A DNA stretch of 15,254 nucleotides from Gammaproteobacteria bacterium HGW-Gammaproteobacteria-14 (GTDB lineage Bacteria > Pseudomonadota > Gammaproteobacteria > Pseudomonadales > Alcanivoracaceae): NCBI GenBank assembly GCA_002840115.1, contig PGZG01000020.1, positions 1 through 15,254 of the forward strand, given 5' to 3'. Under the pieces are notes generated by a model that worked only from the letters and a program-made list of their open reading frames with translations, ran no database searches and was not told the origin of the DNA. The position numbers were made by a program, and so were the translations under genes. Shown here one piece after another: positions 6,632 to 14,495 of this stretch. Position 1 is the stretch's first letter; each line of letters begins with the position of its first letter.

Positions 6632-6643
6632 GATCTGTATCAA
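6630..6643. promoter_or_regulatory. FNR/Anr binding site (perfect palindrome) upstream of globin
   Basis: TTGATCTGTATCAA matches the FNR/Anr consensus TTGAT-N4-ATCAA exactly. Its centre (6636.5) lies 41.5 nt before the start point predicted from the -10 box at 6666-6671. That is the class II position from which FNR-type factors activate transcription. It indicates induction of the downstream globin at low oxygen. Confidence 0.85.
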
Positions 6644-6665
6644 GTCTCCCTTCGTATTGAAAAAC

Positions 6666-6671
6666 TATAAC
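6666..6671 (+). promoter_or_regulatory. -10 element of the FNR-dependent globin promoter
   Basis: TATAAC matches TATAAT in 5 of 6 positions and predicts a start at about 6678. No good -35 element exists; the FNR site covers that place, as usual in class II activated promoters. The untranslated leader would be about 78 nt and contains the hairpin at 6682-6724. Confidence 0.75.
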
Positions 6672-6681
6672 AGCGCCATGG

Positions 6682-6724
6682 AATGAAGAGCCTCCTTTGG
6701 GGCGGTATGAATATCTTCTTCATT
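6682..6724 (+). other. Hairpin in the globin 5' leader
   Basis: AATGAAGA (6682-6689) pairs perfectly with TCTTCATT (6717-6724). Inside it a second small stem is possible (GCCTC with GGGGC, loop CTTT). It lies about 30 nt before the globin start codon, within the predicted transcript. It could affect mRNA stability or translation; no known riboswitch pattern was recognised. Confidence 0.4.
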
Positions 6725-6755
6725 GTGGGATCCCCTCTGATTGTGAGGTGCTGTT

Positions 6756-7163
6756 ATGGTTTTGGTATCCAGCCAGGATAATGATCTGGTTTTTCAAAGT
6801 TATGGTCGTTGTTGTCGGCGTGAGCAATTCTTTGAGGATTTTTATAGTGTTTTTCTGGGTAAGTCAGATGCGGTTCGGGGCATGTTTAGCAGCACTAATA
6901 TGACAGAACAGCGGCGTTTGCTGCGGGCGGGAATTACCTGGTTGTTGATGTATGCGAGAGGAGCGCCCGGAGGGAAGTTACATCACCTTGGGGAGACGCA
7001 CAGTCGTAAAGGTTATGATGTAAACCCGGCTCTGTACGGGCTGTGGGTAGAGGCACTGATGGAGTCCGTTCAGCGCCATGATCCTGACTATTCTCTGGAG
7101 CTGGACCAGCGATGGCGTAACGTGTTGCGACCCGGCATTGAGGTCATCAGCGGCGCCTGGTAG
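6756..7163 (+). CDS. Single-domain globin
   Basis: This 135-residue protein has a globin pattern: FQSYGRCCRREQFFEDFYSVFLG as helices A-B, a CD1-like Phe44 (MFSSTN), and KLHHLGETHSRKGYDVNPALYGLWVEAL, in which His82 has the context of the proximal haem ligand (F8). The ending DQRWRNVLRPGIEVI suits helix H. Gln52 is a possible distal residue, but this is not secure. No reductase or signalling domain is attached. Bacterial globins of this size bind O2 or NO and may serve in NO detoxification or oxygen supply. The FNR/Anr-type promoter in front supports a role at low oxygen or in nitrosative stress. GTGAGG lies about 6-8 nt before the ATG. It is convergent with metG, with 32 nt between them. Confidence 0.85.
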   Translation: MVLVSSQDNDLVFQSYGRCCRREQFFEDFYSVFLGKSDAVRGMFSSTNMTEQRRLLRAGITWLLMYARGAPGGKLHHLGETHSRKGYDVNPALYGLWVEALMESVQRHDPDYSLELDQRWRNVLRPGIEVISGAW

Positions 7164-7172
7164 GGGGCGCCG
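7151..7172. terminator. GC hairpin between converging globin and metG ends
   Basis: CGGCGCC (7151-7157) and GGCGCCG (7166-7172) form a perfect 7-bp stem with an 8-nt loop that contains the globin stop codon. GTCATCAG occurs directly on both sides. There is no T-run on either strand, so it may protect 3' ends rather than act as a true intrinsic terminator. Confidence 0.35.
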
Positions 7173-7195
7173 TCATCAGGTGCCGCTGGAGCAAA

Positions 7196-9268
7196 TTAAC
7201 GAACTTCCATGCCTGGTTCGGCGCCGCTGTCCGGGGATAGCAGGAACACATCTTCGCCGCCGGGTCCGGCGGCCAGCACCATGCCTTCGGAGACGCCGAA
7301 TTTCATTTTCCGCGGCGCCAGATTGGCCACCAGTACCACCAGCTTGCCTTCGATCTGCTCCGGGGTGTATTTCGCCTTGATGCCGGCAAATACATTGCGG
7401 GTGCCTTCCGCTCCTACATCCAGAGTGAGTTGTAGCAGTTTGTCGGCGCCATCGACATGGGCGGCTTTGATCACTTTGGCGACGCGCAGTTTTACCTTCA
7501 GAAAATCATCGATGCTGATGTCATCGCTCACGATGTTACTGTCTCCCTGAGGCAGTTGTTTTGTGGAGGGGGTCTTCCCGGATGATGCTTTTTGCGCAGC
7601 GGCGATTTCTACGGCAGCAGCCGTGATGTCCCGGGAGGCGCTTAACAACGACTCAATGCTGGCTGGTTCTATTCGTTGCATCAGCGCGTTGAATGGGTTG
7701 ATTGAATGAGTCAGCAGTTGTTGCTGAGCATCCTGCCACTGCAATGGTGCAATATTGAGGAAGGCCTCGGATTTTTCCGCCAGCTGCGGTAAAACCGGCT
7801 TGAGGTAGAGCACCAACAGGCGGAACACGTTTAGCGCAGTGGTGCATACGGCCAGCACCTGTTGTTCGTTGCCTTCCTGTTTTGCCAGTGTCCAAGGCGC
7901 CTTTTCCTGAACATACAGGTTGCCACGATCCGCTAATGCCATGATATCGCGCATGGCACGGCCGAATTCCCGTGCTTCATAGCTAGTGGCGATGGAGTCA
8001 GCGGCGGCTTGTACATCAGCGACAAGCAGCGGATCATCCAGCTCACTGCTCAGAGTGCTACCGAACTTGTTCACGAAGTTGGCGGTGCGGCTGGCGATCT
8101 GTACTACCTTGCCGATCAGATCCGAGTTTACTCGCTGGACGAAGTCATCCAGATTCAGGTCGAAGTCGTCCACTTTGGAGGTCAACTTGGCGGCGAAGTA
8201 GTAACGCAGGTACTCCGGGTTCAAGTGATCCAGATAAGTGCGAGCTTTGATAAAGGTGCCGCGGGATTTCGACATTTTGGCGCCATTCACGGTCACAAAG
8301 CCGTGCACGTTCAGGGCGGTGGGCTTGCGGAATCCAGCACCTTCCAGCATGGCCGGCCAGAACAAGCCGTGGAAGTTGATAATGTCCTTGCCGATAAAGT
8401 GGTACAGCTCCGCGTCGCTGTCCGGTGCCCAGTAGCTGTCAAAGTCGATGCCATGCTGATCACAGTAGTGTTTGAAGCTGGCCATATAGCCAATGGGTGC
8501 ATCCAGCCAGACGTAAAAGTATTTGCCGGGGTAGCCGGGAATTTCGAAGCCGAAGTAGGGGGCTTCGCGGGAGATATCCCAAGGCTGTAAACCAGCTTCC
8601 AGCCATTCGTTGAGTTTATTGGCGATGCTCTCCTGAAGAGATCCAGAGCGGGTCCAGCCGCGCAACATATCGGTAAATTTGGGCAAATTGAAAAATAACT
8701 GGGTAACGCCCTTTGTCACCGGTTTGGCGCCACTAATAGTGGAGTAGGGGTCTACCAGTTCAGCTGCGGAGTAGGTAGCCCCACAGACCTCACAGTTATC
8801 GCCATATTGATCCTGTGCGCCGCACTTGGGGCAGGTGCCTTTGACGAAACGATCGGCCAGGAACATGCCCTTGTCCGGGTCGTAGAGCTGGGTGATCTCT
8901 TTCTCGAGGATGTTTCCGGCAGCCTTGTTTCGGCTGAAGATTAGCTCGGAGTAATGCCTGTTTTCATCGCTGTGGGTGCTGTGATAGTTATCAAAGCGAA
9001 TTGCAAAATCGGCAAAATCACGCTCATGCTCGGCTTTTACTTGAGCGATTTGCTGTTCCGGTGTGACTCCGTTCTCCTCGGCCTTCAGCATAATCGCCGT
9101 ACCATGGGCATCGTCGGCGCAGACATAGATACAGTGTTCGCCAAAGAGCTTCTGGAAGCGCACCCAGATATCCGTCTGTATATACTCCAGCAAATGGCCA
9201 AGGTGGATCGGGCCGTTGGCATAGGGCAGCGCGCTGGTGACAAGAATCCGGCGTTGTGACTGGGGCAT
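7196..9268 (-). CDS. metG: Methionyl-tRNA synthetase
   Basis: This complete 690-residue class I aminoacyl-tRNA synthetase charges tRNA-Met. The HIGH-type motif HLGH is at residues 22-25 (PYANGPIHLGHLLEYIQTD) and KMSKS at 331-335 (NGAKMSKSRGTF). A zinc knuckle has Cys146, 149, 159 and 162 (CPKCGAQDQYGDNCEVC), as in the E. coli-type enzyme. The anticodon-binding helical domain follows. After a Ser/Thr/Gln-rich linker (about residues 555-585) comes the Trbp111/EMAPII-like tRNA-binding dimerisation domain, with NLAPRKMKFGVSEGMVLAA. Length fits the long, dimeric form. The gene is divergent from the CHASE4 kinase; a sigma70-type promoter can be seen at 9300-9328. The Shine-Dalgarno is weak (GCGGAT). 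Confidence 0.98.
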   Translation of the reverse strand: MPQSQRRILVTSALPYANGPIHLGHLLEYIQTDIWVRFQKLFGEHCIYVCADDAHGTAIMLKAEENGVTPEQQIAQVKAEHERDFADFAIRFDNYHSTHSDENRHYSELIFSRNKAAGNILEKEITQLYDPDKGMFLADRFVKGTCPKCGAQDQYGDNCEVCGATYSAAELVDPYSTISGAKPVTKGVTQLFFNLPKFTDMLRGWTRSGSLQESIANKLNEWLEAGLQPWDISREAPYFGFEIPGYPGKYFYVWLDAPIGYMASFKHYCDQHGIDFDSYWAPDSDAELYHFIGKDIINFHGLFWPAMLEGAGFRKPTALNVHGFVTVNGAKMSKSRGTFIKARTYLDHLNPEYLRYYFAAKLTSKVDDFDLNLDDFVQRVNSDLIGKVVQIASRTANFVNKFGSTLSSELDDPLLVADVQAAADSIATSYEAREFGRAMRDIMALADRGNLYVQEKAPWTLAKQEGNEQQVLAVCTTALNVFRLLVLYLKPVLPQLAEKSEAFLNIAPLQWQDAQQQLLTHSINPFNALMQRIEPASIESLLSASRDITAAAVEIAAAQKASSGKTPSTKQLPQGDSNIVSDDISIDDFLKVKLRVAKVIKAAHVDGADKLLQLTLDVGAEGTRNVFAGIKAKYTPEQIEGKLVVLVANLAPRKMKFGVSEGMVLAAGPGGEDVFLLSPDSGAEPGMEVR

Positions 9269-9299
9269 AGCTTATAATCCGCGCAATGACAGGGGGCCT

Positions 9300-9328
9300 A
9301 TCATACTGACCCGCAGGTTGTATTTCAC
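9300..9328 (-). promoter_or_regulatory. Candidate sigma70 promoter of metG
   Basis: On the minus strand, GTGAAA (9328-9323; 4 of 6 to TTGACA) and TATGAT (9305-9300; 5 of 6 to TATAAT) are separated by 17 nt. The predicted start at about 9293 gives a leader of about 25 nt. An inverted repeat GCAGGT-N14-ACCTGC (9313-9338) spans the -35 element. Confidence 0.5.
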
Positions 9329-9393
9329 CCGGACCTGCAAGTGATGGTACTTTTCTTCTGATGACGGTTTTTTTGAGTATCGATAACGGAGCT

Positions 9394-11541
9394 ATGACGA
9401 GCATGTCTTTGCGGCGTCGATTACTACTGGCCTTTTATTCCGGCGCTCTATTAGCAGTGCTGATCGGGGTGCTTGCGGTCTATTTTATTGTGATGCCCAG
9501 CTTCTTCGATATGGAAGACGATGCGGCTCGTAGTGAGGTCACCCGCGTTGAGATGGCATTTATGCAGACTTTGACGATGCTGCACGGCCGTAGCCGGGAT
9601 TGGGCGGAGAGTCAGACGGTGCAGGCATTGGTAGCTGGTGATGATACTGCGCGGCCGGTGCCTCCGGGGCTGGAGTCTCTCGGTGGGCCTGGTCTTGATC
9701 AGGTGGTGGTCATTGACCAACATGGTGAGTCGCACTGGCTACTGGCCAGCACCGTGGATGAGGTGGCGCTGGAGACCCTCTACGCTGATTATCAGGAACG
9801 ATTCTGTTATCCATTCTGGGGAGTGACCCTCTTTGGTGGCCAGCCTTACCTGTTTTCCATGGAGCAGGTGGGGGAGTGCGGTGCGGTGTTATTCGCCCAG
9901 AGGCTGGATGCCACTATGGCTCAGGAGCTTTCCGGAATCACCGGGCTGCCAGTACAGCTATCTGCCTCCAGCGGTGATTTGCCCCGAGGAGTTATCGTTC
10001 ATCGCCTGGATCGCGGAGTATTGTCGGGCGAGTTTGCGGTGCGTGATTATAACGGGGCTCCAGTGATGCGCGGTTCCGTGTTGATTGATCGTGGTGTTTA
10101 TGCCCGAGGCCTGAGATCTATTGTCTGGATTGCCGTTAGCCTGTTGTTGGTGGCCGGCAGTATTGTGACCTTGGTGCATATGTATGTCGGCAAGACCGTC
10201 TTCAAGCGCCTGGAGGCGCTGCATGGCACCGTACAGCGCATTGCTCAGGGAGGCAATCTGGATTTGCATGTCCGGGTGCCGGGCAATGATGAGCTGAGTA
10301 TGTTAGGGGCGGATTTTAACCGCATGGTAGATAGCATCAAGGACACCCAGCGTTCGTTCGCCGAGGCCAGTGAGCGTGCCGATGCTGCGAATAGAGCGAA
10401 AAGCCTTTTCCTGGCCAATATGAGCCATGAAATTCGCACGCCCATGACGGCAATTATTGGCTATAGCGAGTTGCTGGAAAATCCTAATCTGGCTACGGAA
10501 GAGCGCCAGCGTTACCTTTCTGTTGTGCAGCAGAACGGCGACGCCCTGATGGCTCTGATCAGTGATGTACTGGATTTGTCCCGTATTGAGGCGGGGCAAT
10601 TGCGAGTGGAACGGCAGCCCTGTCAACTTCCCGTATTGATGAAAGAAGTGCTTTACAGTCATAGCCTGAAAGCTTCGGAAAAAGGCATTGATTTGACACT
10701 GGAATATCTCACGCCGGTTCCGGCCACGCTGATTACGGATCCCTTCCGCTTGAAGCAGATTCTGAGTAATTTGATTGGTAACGCGATCAAGTTTACCGAC
10801 GAAGGTAGTGTGTCGGTGAAACTGCGTTGGGAGGAAGGTTTGCAGAGTGCCCTGCATGTCGATGTCAGAGACACAGGTATCGGTGTGGCAGAACATGCCT
10901 TGCCACGACTTTTTGAGCCTTTCTCTCAGGTGGATGACTCCCATACTCGCCGTTATGGAGGTTCTGGTCTGGGACTTGCTATTGCTCGCCAGCTGGCTCG
11001 ATCACTGAATGGTGACATTATTGCTGATAGTGTTGCCGGCCATGGCAGCAGTTTCCGTTTTTATATTCAGGCGATGGCCGCAGAAAACAGTCCCAGAGTG
11101 ATGCCTCGTGATGCGCTGGCAACAGAAGTGCGCAGCCAGCAGGTTCCCGCCGTGCAGCTCGGTGGCCGAGTATTATTGGTAGAAGACAACGAAGTTAATC
11201 GCTTGCTGGTTCAGCGTATTCTTAATCGTGCTGGTATTGAGGTGGTGGAGGCGGAGCATGGCCAGCAAGCGGTCGATATTATTCTCAAGGATAATCGTTT
11301 TGACCTTGTGATTATGGACATGCAGATGCCTGTTATGGATGGTTATGTGGCGGCCGGTGCGATACGTGATGCGGGCTATCAGGGCGCGGTTCTGGCGCTG
11401 ACAGCAAATGTGATGTCTGATGATCGGCGTCGTTGTCTGGATGCGGGTTGCGATGATTTTCTTGGCAAGCCGGTACGCGCCAATAAACTATTAGCTGCCT
11501 GCTCGCGATTGATCAGTGGTCAGGCCAGCTCGACCGTTTGA
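9394..11541 (+). CDS. Hybrid sensor histidine kinase, CHASE4-HAMP-HisKA-HATPase-REC
   Basis: Counted from the ATG at 9394 this is 715 residues. A membrane helix (about 10-35) is followed by a periplasmic CHASE4-like sensor region (FFDMEDDAARSEVTRVEMAF, then GRSRDWAES) to about 235. A second helix (about 240-264), a HAMP linker, and HisKA with phospho-His345 (MSHEIRTPM) come next. The ATPase domain is complete: N box ILSNLIGNAIKF (about 456-467), G1 DTGIG, F box LFEPFSQ and G2 GGSGLGL. The C-terminal receiver has an acidic pocket (LLVEDN), phospho-Asp642 (IMDMQMPVMDGY), Thr670 and Lys692. It should autophosphorylate and pass phosphate to its own receiver, then to an unseen Hpt protein. An ATG at 9361 lacks a Shine-Dalgarno; GGAG at 9388-9391 fits 9394 or 9403. 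Its 3' end overlaps the opposing kinase by 29 nt. The ligand cannot be read from the sequence. Confidence 0.93.
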   Translation: MTSMSLRRRLLLAFYSGALLAVLIGVLAVYFIVMPSFFDMEDDAARSEVTRVEMAFMQTLTMLHGRSRDWAESQTVQALVAGDDTARPVPPGLESLGGPGLDQVVVIDQHGESHWLLASTVDEVALETLYADYQERFCYPFWGVTLFGGQPYLFSMEQVGECGAVLFAQRLDATMAQELSGITGLPVQLSASSGDLPRGVIVHRLDRGVLSGEFAVRDYNGAPVMRGSVLIDRGVYARGLRSIVWIAVSLLLVAGSIVTLVHMYVGKTVFKRLEALHGTVQRIAQGGNLDLHVRVPGNDELSMLGADFNRMVDSIKDTQRSFAEASERADAANRAKSLFLANMSHEIRTPMTAIIGYSELLENPNLATEERQRYLSVVQQNGDALMALISDVLDLSRIEAGQLRVERQPCQLPVLMKEVLYSHSLKASEKGIDLTLEYLTPVPATLITDPFRLKQILSNLIGNAIKFTDEGSVSVKLRWEEGLQSALHVDVRDTGIGVAEHALPRLFEPFSQVDDSHTRRYGGSGLGLAIARQLARSLNGDIIADSVAGHGSSFRFYIQAMAAENSPRVMPRDALATEVRSQQVPAVQLGGRVLLVEDNEVNRLLVQRILNRAGIEVVEAEHGQQAVDIILKDNRFDLVIMDMQMPVMDGYVAAGAIRDAGYQGAVLALTANVMSDDRRRCLDAGCDDFLGKPVRANKLLAACSRLISGQASSTV

Positions 11542-14338
11542 GTGCATTGATAATCTGGTCGCGGGTTACCGGTTTGCAAAGGTAATCATTCATGCCGGCA
11601 CTTTCTGCTGCTTCAATGGCATCGTTGCCAGCATGGGCGCTCAGGGCAATGATCCAGCATGGGCTGCGGCCCTGCTCCTGTTCTCGCTGACGTATCAGGC
11701 GAGTGCTGTCATAGCCGTTCATACCGGGCATTTCGCAATCCATAAAAATTACCTGCCAATGTGGCTGTGCCGGAGCAACACTGTCCGCAGCAATACTACC
11801 GTCCGTTGTGCTTTCGCTCTCGATGCCGAGAGAACCAAGGATGCTCTGGATGACCATCTGGCTGACGTGATCATCATCGACGACAAGCACTCTTTGTGGT
11901 CTCACCGGTGGTTCTTCTGTTGTGTTGTCGTTGAGTGGGGTTTCCGTGGGCGAGCGACTGCTGATCAGGCTATCCAGCGCCAGGCGTAGATGGCGTGACT
12001 CCAGCGGTAGCTCAAGCATTGGCCGGTTTGACGGCGTCGCCGCGATTAGCCCCTGCTCACGCTCTACCAGTACGACCCATGGGATATGTCCAAAGGAGGT
12101 TTTTCGGTGGCTGGTGAGCTCAAGATAGCCGCGCTGATCCACCACCAGAATATCTGCATCAGGGAGGTTTTCTGTATGCAAAATTTCGCCAATGGTAAAG
12201 TCTCGGGTTTCCATTCCCCAGCGGCTACTAAGTTGGGAAACACTGAGCCGTAGCGCTTTGCGTTCGCCAATCACTACCAGCTTCTTCCCGGGCAAGCCGC
12301 CGTTATCGCTATGATGTTTGGCTGCTCGGCAAGGCAAAGTAAAGTAAAAGCTGGCACCATGGCCTGGTGAGCTGGTGCTGTTGAGCTCGCCACCCAGTAA
12401 CTCACAGAGCTTCCTCGAAACTGTCAGGCCGAGCCCTCCTTTGCTGCTCATCACGGACTGCTGTTCGTCCTCATTCATACCGCTACCGGTGTCGGTGACT
12501 TCAAAAAGGAGTATGACATTACCAATGTCATCGGCGGGTTGACGAACGCTGACGCTGATCGTGATGTGCCCTTGTTCTGTAAATTTCAGCGCATTGCTGA
12601 GCAAGTTGGTGAGAATCTGTTTTACCCGAACGGCATCCGTCACAATCAAGTCAGGAACCCGGCTGTCGATATAGCTGAAAACCGGCAAATCCTTGTCACA
12701 GGCACTGCTGACAAACAGTCCGACCACATCGGAAACCAGTTCGTCGGCTCGGACCTCAGAGGGGGTCAGGCTGAGTCTGCCGGATTCAATTCGGGAGTGA
12801 TCAAGAAGATCATTCAGCACCGTCAATAATGAACCGCAGGAGTGATAAATGGTGTCGGCATACTGCCGTTGTCGAGCCTCGTTTGTGTCGGCACGGCGGA
12901 GCAGGTCTGCCATGCCGAGGATGCCCTGCATGGGGGTTCGTATTTGATGGCTCATGGTAACGAGAAACTCACTTTTTGCCTGATTCTCGGCTCGCGCCCG
13001 CAGAGCTTCCATTTCGCCGCGCAGTCGTTCAGCTTCGTGTTGATGTTCCTGTAAACGATTGATGCGGTAAGCCAATGCCAGTGATAACAGGACCACATCC
13101 AGAAATATCCCTACCTGTAGCAGATTTTCAGTCACAAAGGTTTGTGGAATAAGAGCAAATTTATTCAGGCTCAGTAATAATGCGCCAAACACAAGACAGC
13201 ATTCGGCGGCAGCAAAGAATCGAGCATCTGGATCTTTGTCGAAGAGGCGTTGGCAAACGATAAAAATAAGGGTTAATCCGAAGCAGAGCACCAGCGCTGT
13301 GTTAATGGGAATTAACATAGCGCTGGGCAAAAACGGAGTTAGAGTCAGCAGTACAATAGCGCTGTTGCCGTATAGCCTCAGTGCTTTGGCAAACAATGGT
13401 TTGCGATTTTCAAGGCTCAGGAATGTCGTGGTAAAACGACTGCCTGCGAAGACAATCAGTGGTAGCAATACAAGCAAAGCATAGCTGTTCACGAGTGGTA
13501 ACGAGGGCCATAGATATTGTTGTGCATAGCCATGGAAAATGGCTTGGAACAGAGTTAACAATCCGGCCCACAGGGCATATAGACGATAAATCGGTTCTCC
13601 CAGAGAAAAATATAAAAACAGGTTGTACAGCAGCATTACCAGCATGGCGCCGAAAAACAGCGCCTGAACCTGGTCATGGCGAGCTTGCTGTTGGGCGAAG
13701 GCGTCATGGGTGGTCAGAAAAATTGGCAACTGCAGGGCATGATCAGAGGTGATGTGAATCACCACGGAGGTAATCTGGTCGTCATGCAAGTTGAGCGGAA
13801 ACGCGGGTATTTTGCTGGCGAGTGGTCGCTGTTCAAAAGCAATGCTCTGGCCTCCGCGTAAGTGCTGCGGCGCGCCGTCCTTTTGTTCGGTATACAGGTC
13901 CACCTGATCCAGCAGGGCATAGTTGATAACCAGTAGCCAGTCGGCATTACGCAGGCGACCGTCAATCTCCAGCTTGAGCCAGCAGGACTGACGACTGAAT
14001 CCGCGATTCAGGGCGCTACCGATGGCAGGCTGCCAGGGCCAGCCTCCGGGATTTTTGAGTAGCTGGCCAGCGGATGGGCTGCTGTCGATATCGGTACACA
14101 GTATGGCAACTTGCTGCGCAGAGGGTTGCTGTTGATGAGTGTCTGAAGTGAGTACAAGCGGAGCAGGTATCAGGGGCTCCTGTGCGGCGCTGCTACCGGC
14201 TAATAACCACAGCCATAACCCTGCCCAGAGTCGTATGCGGGTTTGCCGGCGACACGACAGGCCTGTCGCGGCGTTTGTTTGGATGCCTATTGCGGCATTT
14301 GCAGGGGCCTGATAAATGGCCTGATCCAGCCGTTCCAT
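11513..14338 (-). CDS. Hybrid sensor histidine kinase, 7TMR-DISM-HisKA-HATPase-pseudoREC-REC
   Basis: This protein has 941 residues. A 30-residue N-terminal extension precedes a signal peptide (about 31-52, WLLAGSSAA|QEP). A periplasmic 7TMR-DISMED2-like domain (about 75-215; ILCTDIDSSPSAGQ, SCWLKLEID, DQVDLYTE) and seven membrane helices (about 226-425) come next, followed by a coiled coil. HisKA has His464 in SHQIRTPM, with Gln where Glu is usual. In the ATPase domain N box (ILTNLLSNALKF), G1 (DTGSGM) and G2 (KGGLGL) are present, but the F box/lid between them is missing. A degenerate receiver (about 685-795, VIGER and VVDQRG) precedes an intact one (DDD at 821-823, Asp867 in FMDCEMP, Lys922). 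GGAGG 7 nt before the ATG supports the long N-terminus. A paralogue lies 157 nt upstream. DISM domains often sense carbohydrates or peptidoglycan-like ligands, but that is only a family-level guess. Confidence 0.93.
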   Translation of the reverse strand: MERLDQAIYQAPANAAIGIQTNAATGLSCRRQTRIRLWAGLWLWLLAGSSAAQEPLIPAPLVLTSDTHQQQPSAQQVAILCTDIDSSPSAGQLLKNPGGWPWQPAIGSALNRGFSRQSCWLKLEIDGRLRNADWLLVINYALLDQVDLYTEQKDGAPQHLRGGQSIAFEQRPLASKIPAFPLNLHDDQITSVVIHITSDHALQLPIFLTTHDAFAQQQARHDQVQALFFGAMLVMLLYNLFLYFSLGEPIYRLYALWAGLLTLFQAIFHGYAQQYLWPSLPLVNSYALLVLLPLIVFAGSRFTTTFLSLENRKPLFAKALRLYGNSAIVLLTLTPFLPSAMLIPINTALVLCFGLTLIFIVCQRLFDKDPDARFFAAAECCLVFGALLLSLNKFALIPQTFVTENLLQVGIFLDVVLLSLALAYRINRLQEHQHEAERLRGEMEALRARAENQAKSEFLVTMSHQIRTPMQGILGMADLLRRADTNEARQRQYADTIYHSCGSLLTVLNDLLDHSRIESGRLSLTPSEVRADELVSDVVGLFVSSACDKDLPVFSYIDSRVPDLIVTDAVRVKQILTNLLSNALKFTEQGHITISVSVRQPADDIGNVILLFEVTDTGSGMNEDEQQSVMSSKGGLGLTVSRKLCELLGGELNSTSSPGHGASFYFTLPCRAAKHHSDNGGLPGKKLVVIGERKALRLSVSQLSSRWGMETRDFTIGEILHTENLPDADILVVDQRGYLELTSHRKTSFGHIPWVVLVEREQGLIAATPSNRPMLELPLESRHLRLALDSLISSRSPTETPLNDNTTEEPPVRPQRVLVVDDDHVSQMVIQSILGSLGIESESTTDGSIAADSVAPAQPHWQVIFMDCEMPGMNGYDSTRLIRQREQEQGRSPCWIIALSAHAGNDAIEAAESAGMNDYLCKPVTRDQIINALKRSSWPDH

Positions 14339-14495
14339 AGTTGCCTCCGAAGATCCCTGTTCGAGCGGCAGTCAGTCGTTTGTAGTGCTTTAGTGGGTGG
14401 CAATAAAGCATTACTCCGTTTGTGATCCAGTCTACACCTTGGCTGTGACACAGGAAGAGAGTGCGGCGGATTGATATCATTTGACCGACGAGCGG
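14339..14495 (-). other. Gap between the two paralogous hybrid kinases
   Basis: In these 157 nt a 6-bp hairpin (TGACCG/CGGTCA, 14482-14498) overlaps the stop codon of the upstream kinase but has no T-run. The strong GGAGG of the downstream kinase lies at the other end. I saw no convincing -35/-10 pair, so cotranscription of the two kinases is possible. Confidence 0.4.

Noticed and set aside
8009..8590. Plus-strand ORF inside metG
   Set aside because: It is a reverse shadow of the catalytic domain of MetG.
9361..9393. ATG at 9361 as the kinase start
   Set aside because: There is no Shine-Dalgarno before it, and the added residues do not resemble a kinase N-terminus; the starts at 9394/9403 follow a GGAG.
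10303..10944. 213-codon minus-strand ORF inside the CHASE4 kinase
   Set aside because: It runs antisense to HAMP, HisKA and ATPase coding sequence and has no motif of its own.
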